In this document: in pieces, positions 1 to 6,275 of the stretch
How the letters are laid out: each line of letters opens with the position of its first letter
Numbering within the stretch: position 1 is the stretch's first letter
Assembly: GCA_002309635.1 (NCBI GenBank)
Contig: DBXO01000026.1
Span: 1-15,457, forward strand
Length of the DNA: 15,457 bases
Direction: 5' to 3'
From: Ruminococcus flavefaciens
Lineage (GTDB): Bacteria; Bacillota; Clostridia; Oscillospirales; Ruminococcaceae
Notes under the pieces: model-generated
The model's input: the letters and a program-made list of their open reading frames with translations, nothing else
Told to the model about the DNA's origin: nothing
Database searches by the model: none
Translations under genes and position numbers: made by a program

Positions 1-40
1 TTACACAGAATTTGGGATTGACTCTAGCCCGTGTTCTCCC
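1..40. mobile_element. Possible end of an IS256-family insertion sequence (partial)
   Basis: Read on the minus strand, the last bases before the window edge are GAGTC-AATCCC-AAATTCTGTGTAA. This resembles the terminal inverted repeat of IS256-type elements, which has a GTCC block followed by AATTGTGTAA. The DUF262 reading frame loses resemblance to its family at about the same place, which fits an insertion whose body lies to the left of the window. The exact outer boundary cannot be fixed; somewhere in 25-50 is likely. The resemblance is from memory of the IS256 end, and no transposase is visible. Confidence 0.35.
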
Positions 41-360
41 CTGTCTTGTTCAAGACTATCCATGCGCTGTTGACCGTCAAGAACATATTGAACCATGTCC
101 CCTGATGGAGTATCAGGAAAATTCATTTCTCCTATATTACGAACACTTCTCAATCTTTCATTAGTTTTCCAGATAATAAATGAACCAATAGGATACCCTT
201 TTAGAATACTATCAAGAAGTCCTGCTGTTTCATCAATATCCCAAACAAATTTACGCTGGAACTGAGGGATTTTGATGCTTCCTTGTTCGATTTTCGTTAT
301 AAGGCTCAGATAGTTTAATGAGTCAGGTTTTGGTTGATAAATATATTCTTTCTCTGGCAT
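1..360 (-). pseudogene. DUF262 domain protein, truncated N-terminal fragment (119 residues)
   Basis: The start is ATG at 358-360, preceded by a good GGGGAGA ribosome binding site, 37 bases after the stop of the 151-residue gene, so it belongs to the same minus-strand operon. Residues 31-40 (IPQFQRKFVW) and 95-99 (DGQQR) are the hallmark motifs of DUF262, the ParB/Srx-like nucleotide-binding domain of GmrSD-type type IV restriction enzymes and many other defence proteins. Family members usually run several hundred residues and often carry a C-terminal HNH (DUF1524) nuclease; this frame stops at 119 residues, about 20 after DGQQR. The tail from about residue 104 on is not recognisable as family sequence and overlaps a possible insertion sequence end. 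It is therefore most likely a broken gene with the fold's second half missing. A genuine stand-alone short DUF262 protein is unlikely because the catalytic region is incomplete. Confidence 0.75.
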
Positions 361-397
361 AATATTCTCCCCTTAAAAGATAATTTAATATTTTCAT

Positions 398-853
398 TTA
401 TTGCTTATCTAAATATGCTTTAAGTTTTTCAGGCGACATATCCAAAAGGCGTTCATCATTATCAACTTGCTCTTCTAAATTATGGCCATCAACATATTCC
501 AGATACTCTTTTCGAGTCATGCCAATATTTCTTTTACAATATTCGCAAAAAGCATCATAGCATTTGACTTTTTTTGCCGTTTTTAAAAATTCTGAGGCTT
601 CTGAGATTGAATCAACACCAAAATATTTACTTAGAATATTATAAATATCAAGTTCTTTAACTTTCAAATCTAAAAAAGCCATGACTGCTGCTTCAACATC
701 ACGTTTCCTTTGAGAGGTTCTTCCGATATCGTATCCCTCATTGAAAAGATCGTCTTCATGGTGTTGTTTAGCTTCCACAACTGCATCGAGTGCTGTATTA
801 GCAAGCCAGTTGCCAGCCTGAACAGCTTTATCAGCAATTTTCTTCTTATCCAT
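398..853 (-). CDS. Hypothetical helical protein of a defence operon (151 residues)
   Basis: I do not recognise this protein. The start codon ATG (851-853) overlaps the end of the methyltransferase remnant by 8 bases and has a strong GGGAGGAG ribosome binding site six bases upstream, so it was translationally coupled to the methyltransferase and is an original operon member. The sequence is charged, soluble and predicted by eye to be almost entirely helical; it has no signal peptide or membrane segment. An early alanine-rich helix (residues about 1-30) is followed by an acidic, basic-patched middle and a short CEYC pair around residues 103-106 (FCEYCKRN) that is too isolated to call a zinc site. 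Base composition is AT-richer than the housekeeping genes to the right, as expected for a transferred block. It may be a small accessory subunit of the helicase/methyltransferase system; that is inference from position only. Confidence 0.75.
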   Translation of the reverse strand: MDKKKIADKAVQAGNWLANTALDAVVEAKQHHEDDLFNEGYDIGRTSQRKRDVEAAVMAFLDLKVKELDIYNILSKYFGVDSISEASEFLKTAKKVKCYDAFCEYCKRNIGMTRKEYLEYVDGHNLEEQVDNDERLLDMSPEKLKAYLDKQ

Positions 854-1300
854 CTATGCTCCTCCCGTACTTCTCCTCAAAGAACCTCCACGCTGTTTCG
901 TAGTCCTGTTCACGGTCGCACTTATCGAACGGTGCAACGTACTCGATAGTACGCTTTACAGGGCCGCCGGGCATCGTATCGTCCTCGATCTCTCTTGTGA
1001 ATACCATTCCGTCCATAGCACCCTTGACGTTGCCTTCCCACTCCTTGCGGTCGAAACCTACGCCTGTAAGAGCATTGTTCTTTGCAAATACAATTCTACC
1101 ATTCGCATCATAAAAGGTCTCTTGTTCATGCTGTTGAAGAATTGAAAATTGAACCCTGTAAATGGCAATAAGGTGTTCTAATGATAATCCTAATAACATT
1201 GCAACAAGAACGTCTATCTCTACGCCTGCTTGTCTACGTTCATAATCTGTCCTTAATGAGTTATTGTGTTTCCATTCCTTAGTTAAAGAGGAGAATCTCC
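846..1300 (-). pseudogene. 3' remnant of an Eco57I-like DNA methyltransferase (possible drmMI-type)
   Basis: The frame is open from just after a TAA at 1308-1310 down to TAA at 846-848, but it has no ATG, GTG or TTG until an internal ATG at 1199 that lacks a ribosome binding site. The stretch before that ATG still reads as family sequence (LTKEW, then LRTDYERRQAGVEIDVLVA), so the real gene began far upstream. The blocks LGLSLEHLIAIYRVQF, YDANGRIVF, TGVGFDRKEW and EYVAPFDKCDREQDYETAW match, in order, the C-terminal end of large Eco57I-type N6-adenine methyltransferases that sit next to SNF2 helicases in restriction or DISARM-like loci. The whole SAM-binding and NPPY catalytic region is missing; only about 150 residues of a protein that is usually around a thousand long remain. 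It cannot methylate DNA. The family call is from recognition, not from a search. Confidence 0.75.
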
Positions 1301-3067
1301 GATGTTCTTAAATGCTTGTTCTTCCTTTTCAACGAGAATCCTGATAATACGCATATCGCCCTTGATTCGCTCATTCTTACTTGAAATCATCATATAGCGA
1401 ATGTCAGGACGCTTTTCCTGACCATAACGGTCAATTCTTCCGTTCCTCTGCTGGAATACCATAAGTGACCACGGAATATCAAAATGGATAAGACGATGGC
1501 TGAGATAATGAAGGTTAAGACCTTCCGATGCCACATCAGAAGCAACAAGTATTCTGACAGGAGCTTCGGTTCTGCCAAATTCCTCGACTACACGCTGCTG
1601 TTCCATATCGGTCATACCGCCTGAAATCTCAACAATCTGCTTGTCACTCATGTGGAGATCTTCTCTGAGCTGCTTTGCAAGGAACTTCATTGTTTCAATT
1701 CGCTCGGTGAAAATAACAATACGGTCATCAACCGTTTGGGGATTCCAGTTATACTCCTTGCTCCTGAGAAGTTCAAGAAGTGAAGTGTATCTCGAAAAAT
1801 CGTGAGGTGCAACCAACGCAAGAGCATCTCGGAGTTCTTCAAGCAAGGCAATATCCTTGATTTCTCCGTTTGGATACTTATGATGGAGCTTTTTGAGCCT
1901 TTCCTCTACGCTTTTCAGGCAGGCTTTCGGACTTGAAAAAAGTGATTTTTCAAGCGAGGTCTTGAACAACTGCCCTGTTCCTTTAGGCTTGTTTGTGTCC
2001 ATTTCAAGCTGCATATGAGCGAATATATCAAAGACAGCTTCTTCCTTCGGGCTTGCTTCGCAGCTTACAAGGTTTACAGTTCTTTCAAGGTACTTACCGC
2101 CCATTTGGTCTTTAACGTCTTTTTTGAACCTTCTGATACACAATCCCTTAACTTCGTCCTTAGTGTATTCTTCGGGATTTGCAATAGCAGTAGGATCAAG
2201 CATATTCATAAGAGAAGCAAAGCTCTTTGCTCGTCCGTCATGCGGTGTAGCAGAAAGCATAATCATCGTATCAGAACGGTCTTTCAGGATATTTGCAAGT
2301 CTTGAACGCTGAGAATCTTTGCTACCACGTTCTGCAACTCCCTGTGCTTCATCAATCACGATAATGTCCCAATAAGCGTTTTCAAGGTGTGTGCGGTATT
2401 CTACATCACGTTTGATCGTGTCAATAGAGACAATAACCTTATCATAGTAGAAGAACGGGTTATAGTTAGATGGGAGCGAAGCCCTTATCTTCTGTATCTT
2501 ATGAGAGTCAAGACGAACAAGAGGAATGGTGAAGCGATTCCACATTTCCTTCTGAAACTGTGTCATCATGCTTTTAGAGGTAACAACAAGTATTCTCTTA
2601 CCCTTGCCACGAATAATAAGCTCGGACATTAGTATTCCGGCTTCTAGCGTTTTACCAAGGCCAACCGTATCAGCTACAAGTATTCTGCAGCGAGTACGGT
2701 TCAATGAAATCTTAGTCGGTTCAAGCTGAAACGGCATTAAGTCCATTGCAGCTCTATGACCGATATGGATATTCTTATCTGTCGGGTTCTTCTGTCTCCA
2801 CTGACTTTCAAGATAGAGAAGTGATTTTGTGTATTTGGGCGATTCGTCTTTGACGAGCTTGACTTTGGTAGGATTAACTGCTTCAATCTCCTCAAGATCA
2901 GTAAGAAATATAGCCTCCTTGTCTTTTACTAATGGAGAGATTCCAATGCAATTCAAAGCTTGTTCACCTATCTCGTTTGTATCTATTTTCTTTATCATCC
3001 ATTCTTCATCACGAATGATAAGTCTCATTCCGGGAGCGTATTTTATCTCAGGAGAATCTTTTATCAT
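1283..3067 (-). pseudogene. SNF2/RapA-type helicase, C-terminally truncated (DrmD-like)
   Basis: This 594-residue protein is a superfamily 2 ATPase. It has Walker A (DTVGLGKT, 133-140), a DEAQ Walker B box (239-242), SATPHDG motif III (272-278) and the motif VI arginine finger region (QQRNGRIDRYGQ, 539-550). The N-terminus (PGMRLIIRDEEWMIKKID, 12-29) is the short beta-rich entry typical of RapA/DrmD-like helicases. Relatives continue several hundred residues beyond motif VI, normally through a KNIGDP block. Here the sequence reads KNIGD (587-591), then SPL and a stop, and the next bases already belong to the methyltransferase. The ATPase core may still be made, but the C-terminal part is gone. 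It has a good AGAGAGG ribosome binding site and its own promoter (3123-3151). In class 1 DISARM such a helicase (drmD) precedes drmMI; other SNF2-methyltransferase systems are possible. Confidence 0.8.
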
Positions 3068-3122
3068 AATAATTTCCTCTCTTGTTTTATAAGTAATACA
3101 TTAATAAGGATATATTAAAATA

Positions 3123-3151
3123 ATTATAGCATATTTCAACAAACTATACAA
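3123..3151 (-). promoter_or_regulatory. Promoter of the helicase operon
   Basis: On the minus strand there is TTGTAT (3146-3151), a 17-base spacer and TATAAT (3123-3128), with TG one base before the -10 (extended -10). Transcription would begin around 3116, about 50 bases before the helicase start. The -35 is imperfect but the -10 is consensus. Confidence 0.65.
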
Positions 3152-3224
3152 TAGAAAAAACACGGTTTAATTGAACTTTTTGATAAAATGTATTATTATA
3201 TAACGAAGTGCAAAATAAAAAATA

Positions 3225-3249
3225 GGTTGTTGACGAATAATCAACAACC
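3225..3249. terminator. Hairpin between divergent promoters, possible bidirectional terminator
   Basis: A 9-bp perfect stem (GGTTGTTGA, 3225-3233, with TCAACAACC, 3241-3249) and a 7-base loop, flanked by A-rich sequence on the left and ATTTTT on the right. It has the look of a Rho-independent terminator on both strands, although no gene reading into it is visible in the window; it may be left over from a gene lost from the accessory block or insulate the two divergent units. Confidence 0.5.
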
Positions 3250-3318
3250 CGATTTTTCTATATGTATCATATTTTATGTGGTATACTATCTAATAAACAA
3301 AAAATAATTTTAAAACTA

Positions 3319-3347
3319 TTGACTTTCCCATTGTGCTGTGATATAAT
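3319..3347 (+). promoter_or_regulatory. Strong promoter of the structured RNA
   Basis: TTGACT (3319-3324), exactly 17 bases, then TATAAT (3342-3347) preceded by TGA (extended -10). No open frame with a ribosome binding site follows, so this near-consensus promoter drives an untranslated RNA starting near 3354. Confidence 0.85.
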
Positions 3348-3353
3348 GGAAAT

Positions 3354-3905
3354 GTACTTAATAAAAAAGCACCTCGCAGGGAGTATTAGGACGGCAATCC
3401 CAACACTCCCGATAATCAGACCGATGCTACTAACATCAGACTGACTTAGCAAGATGGCTATTTTGCGTGTATAATTATACACGCTTATTATAGTGTTGTC
3501 AAGCCTTTCAGTGATTGTTTCGTCGCATCTACTGAAAGGCTTGCTTTTATATGTACATGGATAATGTAGCTTGATAATTGAATATAGAGATTTGAAGTCG
3601 AAATTTGCTGCGTTCTACTTTACCTTAGTCAAAGCCGAACGGCAATGAGGTTAGGCGGAGGAATGAGCCATGATGTGAGCCTGTTTAGCAGAACTAAATC
3701 AACTCCTGTGTTTGTAAGGATAAGGCAGTATTCCATTCGTTGCTACAAGTAACAACGTAAAGGTATCACGAGCCATAAGAATGTAAGCAATACGAAAGCG
3801 TGATGTGAAATAGCGTAAACGCTTATCGAAAACAAACAACAGCTGTCAAATCAGTATATAATTGGAAATAAAAAAAGGCGAAAACTCATGTTATCGCCCT
3901 TTTAT
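3354..3905 (+). ncRNA. Candidate large structured noncoding RNA (ROOL-like size; a shorter form to about 3560 possible)
   Basis: This stretch follows a near-consensus promoter, contains no convincing protein gene and ends at a hairpin terminator (3877-3898), giving a transcript of about 550 nt. Stems seen: 3379-3384/3405-3410; 3416-3419/3441-3444 with 3423-3426/3434-3437 inside; 3449-3455/3460-3466; a 20-base palindrome 3465-3484; a 13-bp stem 3500-3512/3531-3543; 3622-3627/3646-3651 enclosing 3634-3636/3641-3643; 3660-3664 plus 3667-3669 with 3724-3726 plus 3730-3734; 3683-3688/3694-3699; 3738-3742/3753-3757; 3765-3770/3799-3804. The start (3354-3357 and 3365-3370) can also pair with 3543-3548 and 3553-3556, closing a domain of about 205 nt. 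ROOL RNAs are about 580 nt, come from rumen and gut Firmicutes and often lie near tRNA genes; raiA-motif RNAs are about 210 nt. Size and context fit either. I could not match a conserved sequence to one of them. Confidence 0.55.
3877..3898. terminator. Bidirectional terminator between structured RNA and tRNA-Gln
   Basis: Stem GGCGA/TCGCC (3877-3881 with 3894-3898), one A-A mismatch, then AAC/GTT (3883-3885 with 3890-3892) and a TCAT loop. Read on the minus strand it is followed by seven U, a strong terminator 12 bases beyond the tRNA 3' end. Read on the plus strand it is followed by CUUUUAUU, so it can end the structured RNA too. Confidence 0.8.
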
Positions 3906-3910
3906 TGAAC

Positions 3911-3986
3911 TGGTTGGGGTGGAAGGATTTGAACCCTCGAAATAACGGAGTCAGAGTCCGCTGCCTTACCACTTGGCGACACCCCA
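3911..3986 (-). tRNA. tRNA-Gln (anticodon CTG)
   Basis: A 76-base cloverleaf with the acceptor stem TGGGGTG (3980-3986) pairing CACCCCA (3915-3921), discriminator A and an encoded CCA (3911-3913). The anticodon arm GCGGA-CUCUGAC-UCCGU places CTG at 3952-3954, which reads the glutamine codon CAG. The T arm carries GGTTCAAATCC. It is transcribed alone from a consensus promoter (4015-4043) and ends at the terminator at 3877-3898. Confidence 0.97.
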
Positions 3987-4014
3987 ATATGCAACTGAAT
4001 TATTCAGCTTTATT

Positions 4015-4043
4015 ATTATATCACCTTTGCTTGCATTTGTCAA
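4015..4043 (-). promoter_or_regulatory. Promoter of tRNA-Gln
   Basis: Minus-strand TTGACA (4038-4043), exactly 17 bases, TATAAT (4015-4020) with TGA before the -10: a full consensus sigma-A promoter with an extended -10. The predicted start near 4008 lies about 22 bases before the mature tRNA. Confidence 0.9.
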
Positions 4044-4084
4044 TAAGATGATACATATTTTTATTTTTTAACTATTTTGTTATT

Positions 4085-4118
4085 GCAGGAACGCTCCATT
4101 TTTTTGGAGCGTTCCTGC
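4085..4118. terminator. 14-bp perfect hairpin after the VWA lipoprotein gene
   Basis: Two 14-base arms (4085-4098 and 4105-4118) match perfectly around a 6-base T loop. It lies 55 bases past the stop of the minus-strand VWA gene and before the tRNA promoter, as expected for a terminator or 3' stabilising hairpin. The minus strand has no U-run after it (AAUAACAAAAU); the plus strand has only UUUAU. Confidence 0.55.
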
Positions 4119-4172
4119 TTTATAACACATTTTCTTTCTTTTGAACTACCTTTATATCAACGCCGAGTTATC

Positions 4173-5819
4173 TCAGCGGTAAAGCCTCTGTGCCTCCATA
4201 GCAAGCTGTATCAGTTCTTCTGTCTTTTTATTTCCGTCAACGCGACTTGCGCTGCTTATGACGTGATCAAAGCTTGAGTTCCCTTTCATATCGGAATTCC
4301 TGAGCAGCATTGCAAACTCTGCCGCAGCAGACGCAACTACCATTGAATCCGACGGAGCCTTATTATACTTTTCCATTCCGAAAAGCTGAGAATCATATAT
4401 TTCTCCGTCGCTGCCCACGGGCTTGTACGCTATTGAAAGCTTGCAAAGCTCGCTTCTGCCGTTATCCTCCTCAGGGATATTCTCATGCTCTGAAGCAAAT
4501 TCAAGCTGAATGCCTCTGTAGGTCTCGCGGCTGTCTGCAAGCTGAACCTCATAAAGAGCCGTTACGCTGTGACCCGCGCCTACTTCTCCTGCGTCCTTTT
4601 CATCGTTAAAGAAGTCCTCAGCCTCCATAAGTCTGTTATCGTAGCCGATAAGACGGTAATTCTTTATCATAGAAGGATTGAACTCAACCTGTATCTTCAC
4701 GTCATTGGCGATGGTATAAAGAGTTCCTGCCATTTCCTCATTGAGTACCCTGTAAGCCTCATCAACAGAATCGATATAGCTGTAGTTGCCGTTTCCGTTA
4801 TCTGCAAGAGCTTCGAGCTTGTTGTCCTTGTAGTTGTCTGTTCCGAAGCCCAGTACCGAAAGATATATGCCGTTGTCGCGCTTGGACTCGATAAGCTTTG
4901 TGAGCTCCTTCTCTGAACATTTGCCGATATTCAGATCGCCGTCAGTAGCAAGGATAACACGGTTGTTTCCACCCTTGATAAAGTATTTTTCAGCAAGCTT
5001 GTATGCCTTTTCGATACCGCCCTCGCCGTTTGTGCCGCCCGAGGCTGTGATAGAGTAGAGAGCCTCGAGTATTTCGTCCTTTTCACGGCCGAACGCACCC
5101 TCGATACGTGTATCTGTACTTCCCGCATATGTAACTATGGAAACGCGGTCGTCCCCGGTAAGTTTTTCCGAAAGCATAGAAAATGCCGACTGTACCAGAG
5201 GCAGCTTATCGTAAGAAGCCATGGAGCCCGATGAATCTATCAGAAAAACAAGGTTCGACGGAGGCGTTTCTTCCTCTGCAAGACGCTTTCCCTGTATGCC
5301 TATCATCATGAGCTTGTTTGCGGGATTCCACGGACAGTCCGCAAGCTCAACATAGTCACCGAACAGCATTCCCTCATCGGGGTCCGGATAATCGTAATCA
5401 AAGTAGTTTATGAACTCCTCCGCACGTACTGCATCCTCGGGCACTATAACACCGTCCTCGATAAGTCTGCGGACGTTTGTATACGAAGCTGTATCAACAT
5501 CAACTGAGAAAGTCGAGAGAGGTTCCTTTCTCGGATCCCTGAATCCCGCCTCAGTGTACGCCTTATACTCCTCGTCCGGAGATACTGTACCGGGATATTC
5601 GCGGTAGTCGCTGTAATCGTCGCAAGACTCAGCTTTTTCATTGTCTGAGCTGTCGTTCTTCGGTGCTTCGGCTATAGTATTGTTTTTTCTGTGCTCGTCC
5701 TTTCTGTAGGTTCCGCCGTCGTTTTTACCGCTCATATCAGCGCCGCAGCTGCACATCGCACTCATCATCAAAACACATGCAGAAGCCAGTGCTGCTCCCT
5801 TTTTAAAGCTGTTACTCAT
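4173..5819 (-). CDS. YfbK-like von Willebrand factor A domain lipoprotein
   Basis: 548 residues. The N-terminus is a lipoprotein signal peptide (lysines at 6-7, hydrophobic 9-22, lipid-accepting cysteine probably C25 in MCSC), so the protein should be anchored outside the membrane. A charged, low-complexity linker (about 28-75) leads to a YfbK N-terminal domain (about 77-180: STFSVDVDTASY at 102-113 and EEFINYFDYDYP at 134-145 are typical). The VWA domain follows with the metal-ion site DSSGS (195-199), T263 and TDGD (292-295), all intact. The rest (about 370-548) is the YfbK C-terminal region (DUF3520). VWA domains bind protein partners through a divalent metal; the partner of this bacterial family is not known to me. 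The start has GGAGG six bases upstream. It is transcribed alone, divergent from pcrA, from a promoter at 5900-5929 with a structured leader. Confidence 0.9.
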   Translation of the reverse strand: MSNSFKKGAALASACVLMMSAMCSCGADMSGKNDGGTYRKDEHRKNNTIAEAPKNDSSDNEKAESCDDYSDYREYPGTVSPDEEYKAYTEAGFRDPRKEPLSTFSVDVDTASYTNVRRLIEDGVIVPEDAVRAEEFINYFDYDYPDPDEGMLFGDYVELADCPWNPANKLMMIGIQGKRLAEEETPPSNLVFLIDSSGSMASYDKLPLVQSAFSMLSEKLTGDDRVSIVTYAGSTDTRIEGAFGREKDEILEALYSITASGGTNGEGGIEKAYKLAEKYFIKGGNNRVILATDGDLNIGKCSEKELTKLIESKRDNGIYLSVLGFGTDNYKDNKLEALADNGNGNYSYIDSVDEAYRVLNEEMAGTLYTIANDVKIQVEFNPSMIKNYRLIGYDNRLMEAEDFFNDEKDAGEVGAGHSVTALYEVQLADSRETYRGIQLEFASEHENIPEEDNGRSELCKLSIAYKPVGSDGEIYDSQLFGMEKYNKAPSDSMVVASAAAEFAMLLRNSDMKGNSSFDHVISSASRVDGNKKTEELIQLAMEAQRLYR

Positions 5820-5837
5820 AAAAAAGCCTCCTTTATA

Positions 5838-5884
5838 GTCCCACGGGACCTTGATAAACGTGATACGGTAAGCTTTGCCGTATC
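5838..5884 (-). promoter_or_regulatory. Two dyads in the leader of the VWA lipoprotein gene
   Basis: Between promoter and ribosome binding site the mRNA can form GATACGG/CCGTATC (5862-5868 with 5878-5884, 7 bp, 9-base loop) and then GTCC/GGAC (5838-5841 with 5846-5849), the second just ahead of the GGAGG. They could be an operator or a translation-controlling structure; no known riboswitch class is recognised. Confidence 0.4.
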
Positions 5885-5899
5885 CTTTTCTGTACTCTT

Positions 5900-5929
5900 A
5901 TTATACCCCTTTCCCGCTATACTTTACAA
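5900..5929 (-). promoter_or_regulatory. Promoter of the VWA lipoprotein gene
   Basis: Minus-strand TTGTAA (5924-5929), 18 bases, TATAAT (5900-5905). A start near 5893 would give a leader of about 70 bases. The rest of the gap 5930-6146 between the two divergent genes shows no gene; it has AT-rich sequence and one loose inverted repeat (AGCTCTT/AAGAGCT, about 6087-6118). Confidence 0.6.
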
Positions 5930-6146
5930 CAACAGGACTATTTCAATTTCTATACGATTCAATGGCTTTTTTCTTAGCAAAAGGTTTCATTTCCTTACAA
6001 TTCATTGACAATATTACAGCCTGACTGCATAGGGACGTTGTTTTACATTCCTTAGCTGTCATATGAATTATGAATTTCTCATCTCTCAGCTCTTGATTCT
6101 TCCTATTATAAAGAGCTAAAAAAATGAAAAAATTTCCGCACAGGTC

Positions 6147-6175
6147 TTTTCAAGCATTGATAAATGTGATATAAT
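6147..6175 (+). promoter_or_regulatory. Promoter of pcrA
   Basis: TTTTCA (6147-6152), 17 bases, TATAAT (6170-6175) with TG at 6167-6168 (extended -10). The weak -35 is compensated by the extended -10. The start near 6182 gives a leader of about 94 bases. Confidence 0.7.
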
Positions 6176-6188
6176 GTATATATCAGTT

Positions 6189-6250
6189 TATCAAAAGCTG
6201 TTTTTAAAGGGGAATTCTGAAAAAAGTGCACATTATCAGCACTTTTGATA
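6189..6250 (+). promoter_or_regulatory. pcrA mRNA leader with two mutually exclusive stems
   Basis: Stem A: AAAAGTGC/GCACTTTT (6222-6229 with 6239-6246, 8 bp, 9-base loop) ending in a short U run. Stem B: TATCAAAAG (6189-6197) with CTTTTGATA (6242-6250) plus CTG (6198-6200) with CAG (6237-6239), 12 bp with a 2-base bulge. Both use 6239-6246, so only one can form. This is the geometry of an attenuator, though its use is not shown. The GGAGA ribosome binding site (6264-6268) lies just downstream. Confidence 0.4.
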
Positions 6251-6275
6251 CTATAGCGTATATGGAGATCTTTTT

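Noticed and set aside
3262..3482. Short open frames on both strands in the RNA region
   Set aside because: They overlap the promoter and the hairpins, lack ribosome binding sites and have no recognisable product; the region reads better as noncoding RNA.
3560..3870. Group II intron, T-box, tmRNA or RNase P RNA
   Set aside because: No intron domain V hairpin or reverse transcriptase, no T-box TGGNACC sequence, no tmRNA tRNA-like ends and none of the conserved RNase P blocks are present.
6005..6036. TTGACA at about 6006 as a second pcrA promoter
   Set aside because: The sequence 17 bases downstream is CATAGG, a poor -10, and the promoter at 6147-6175 is better.
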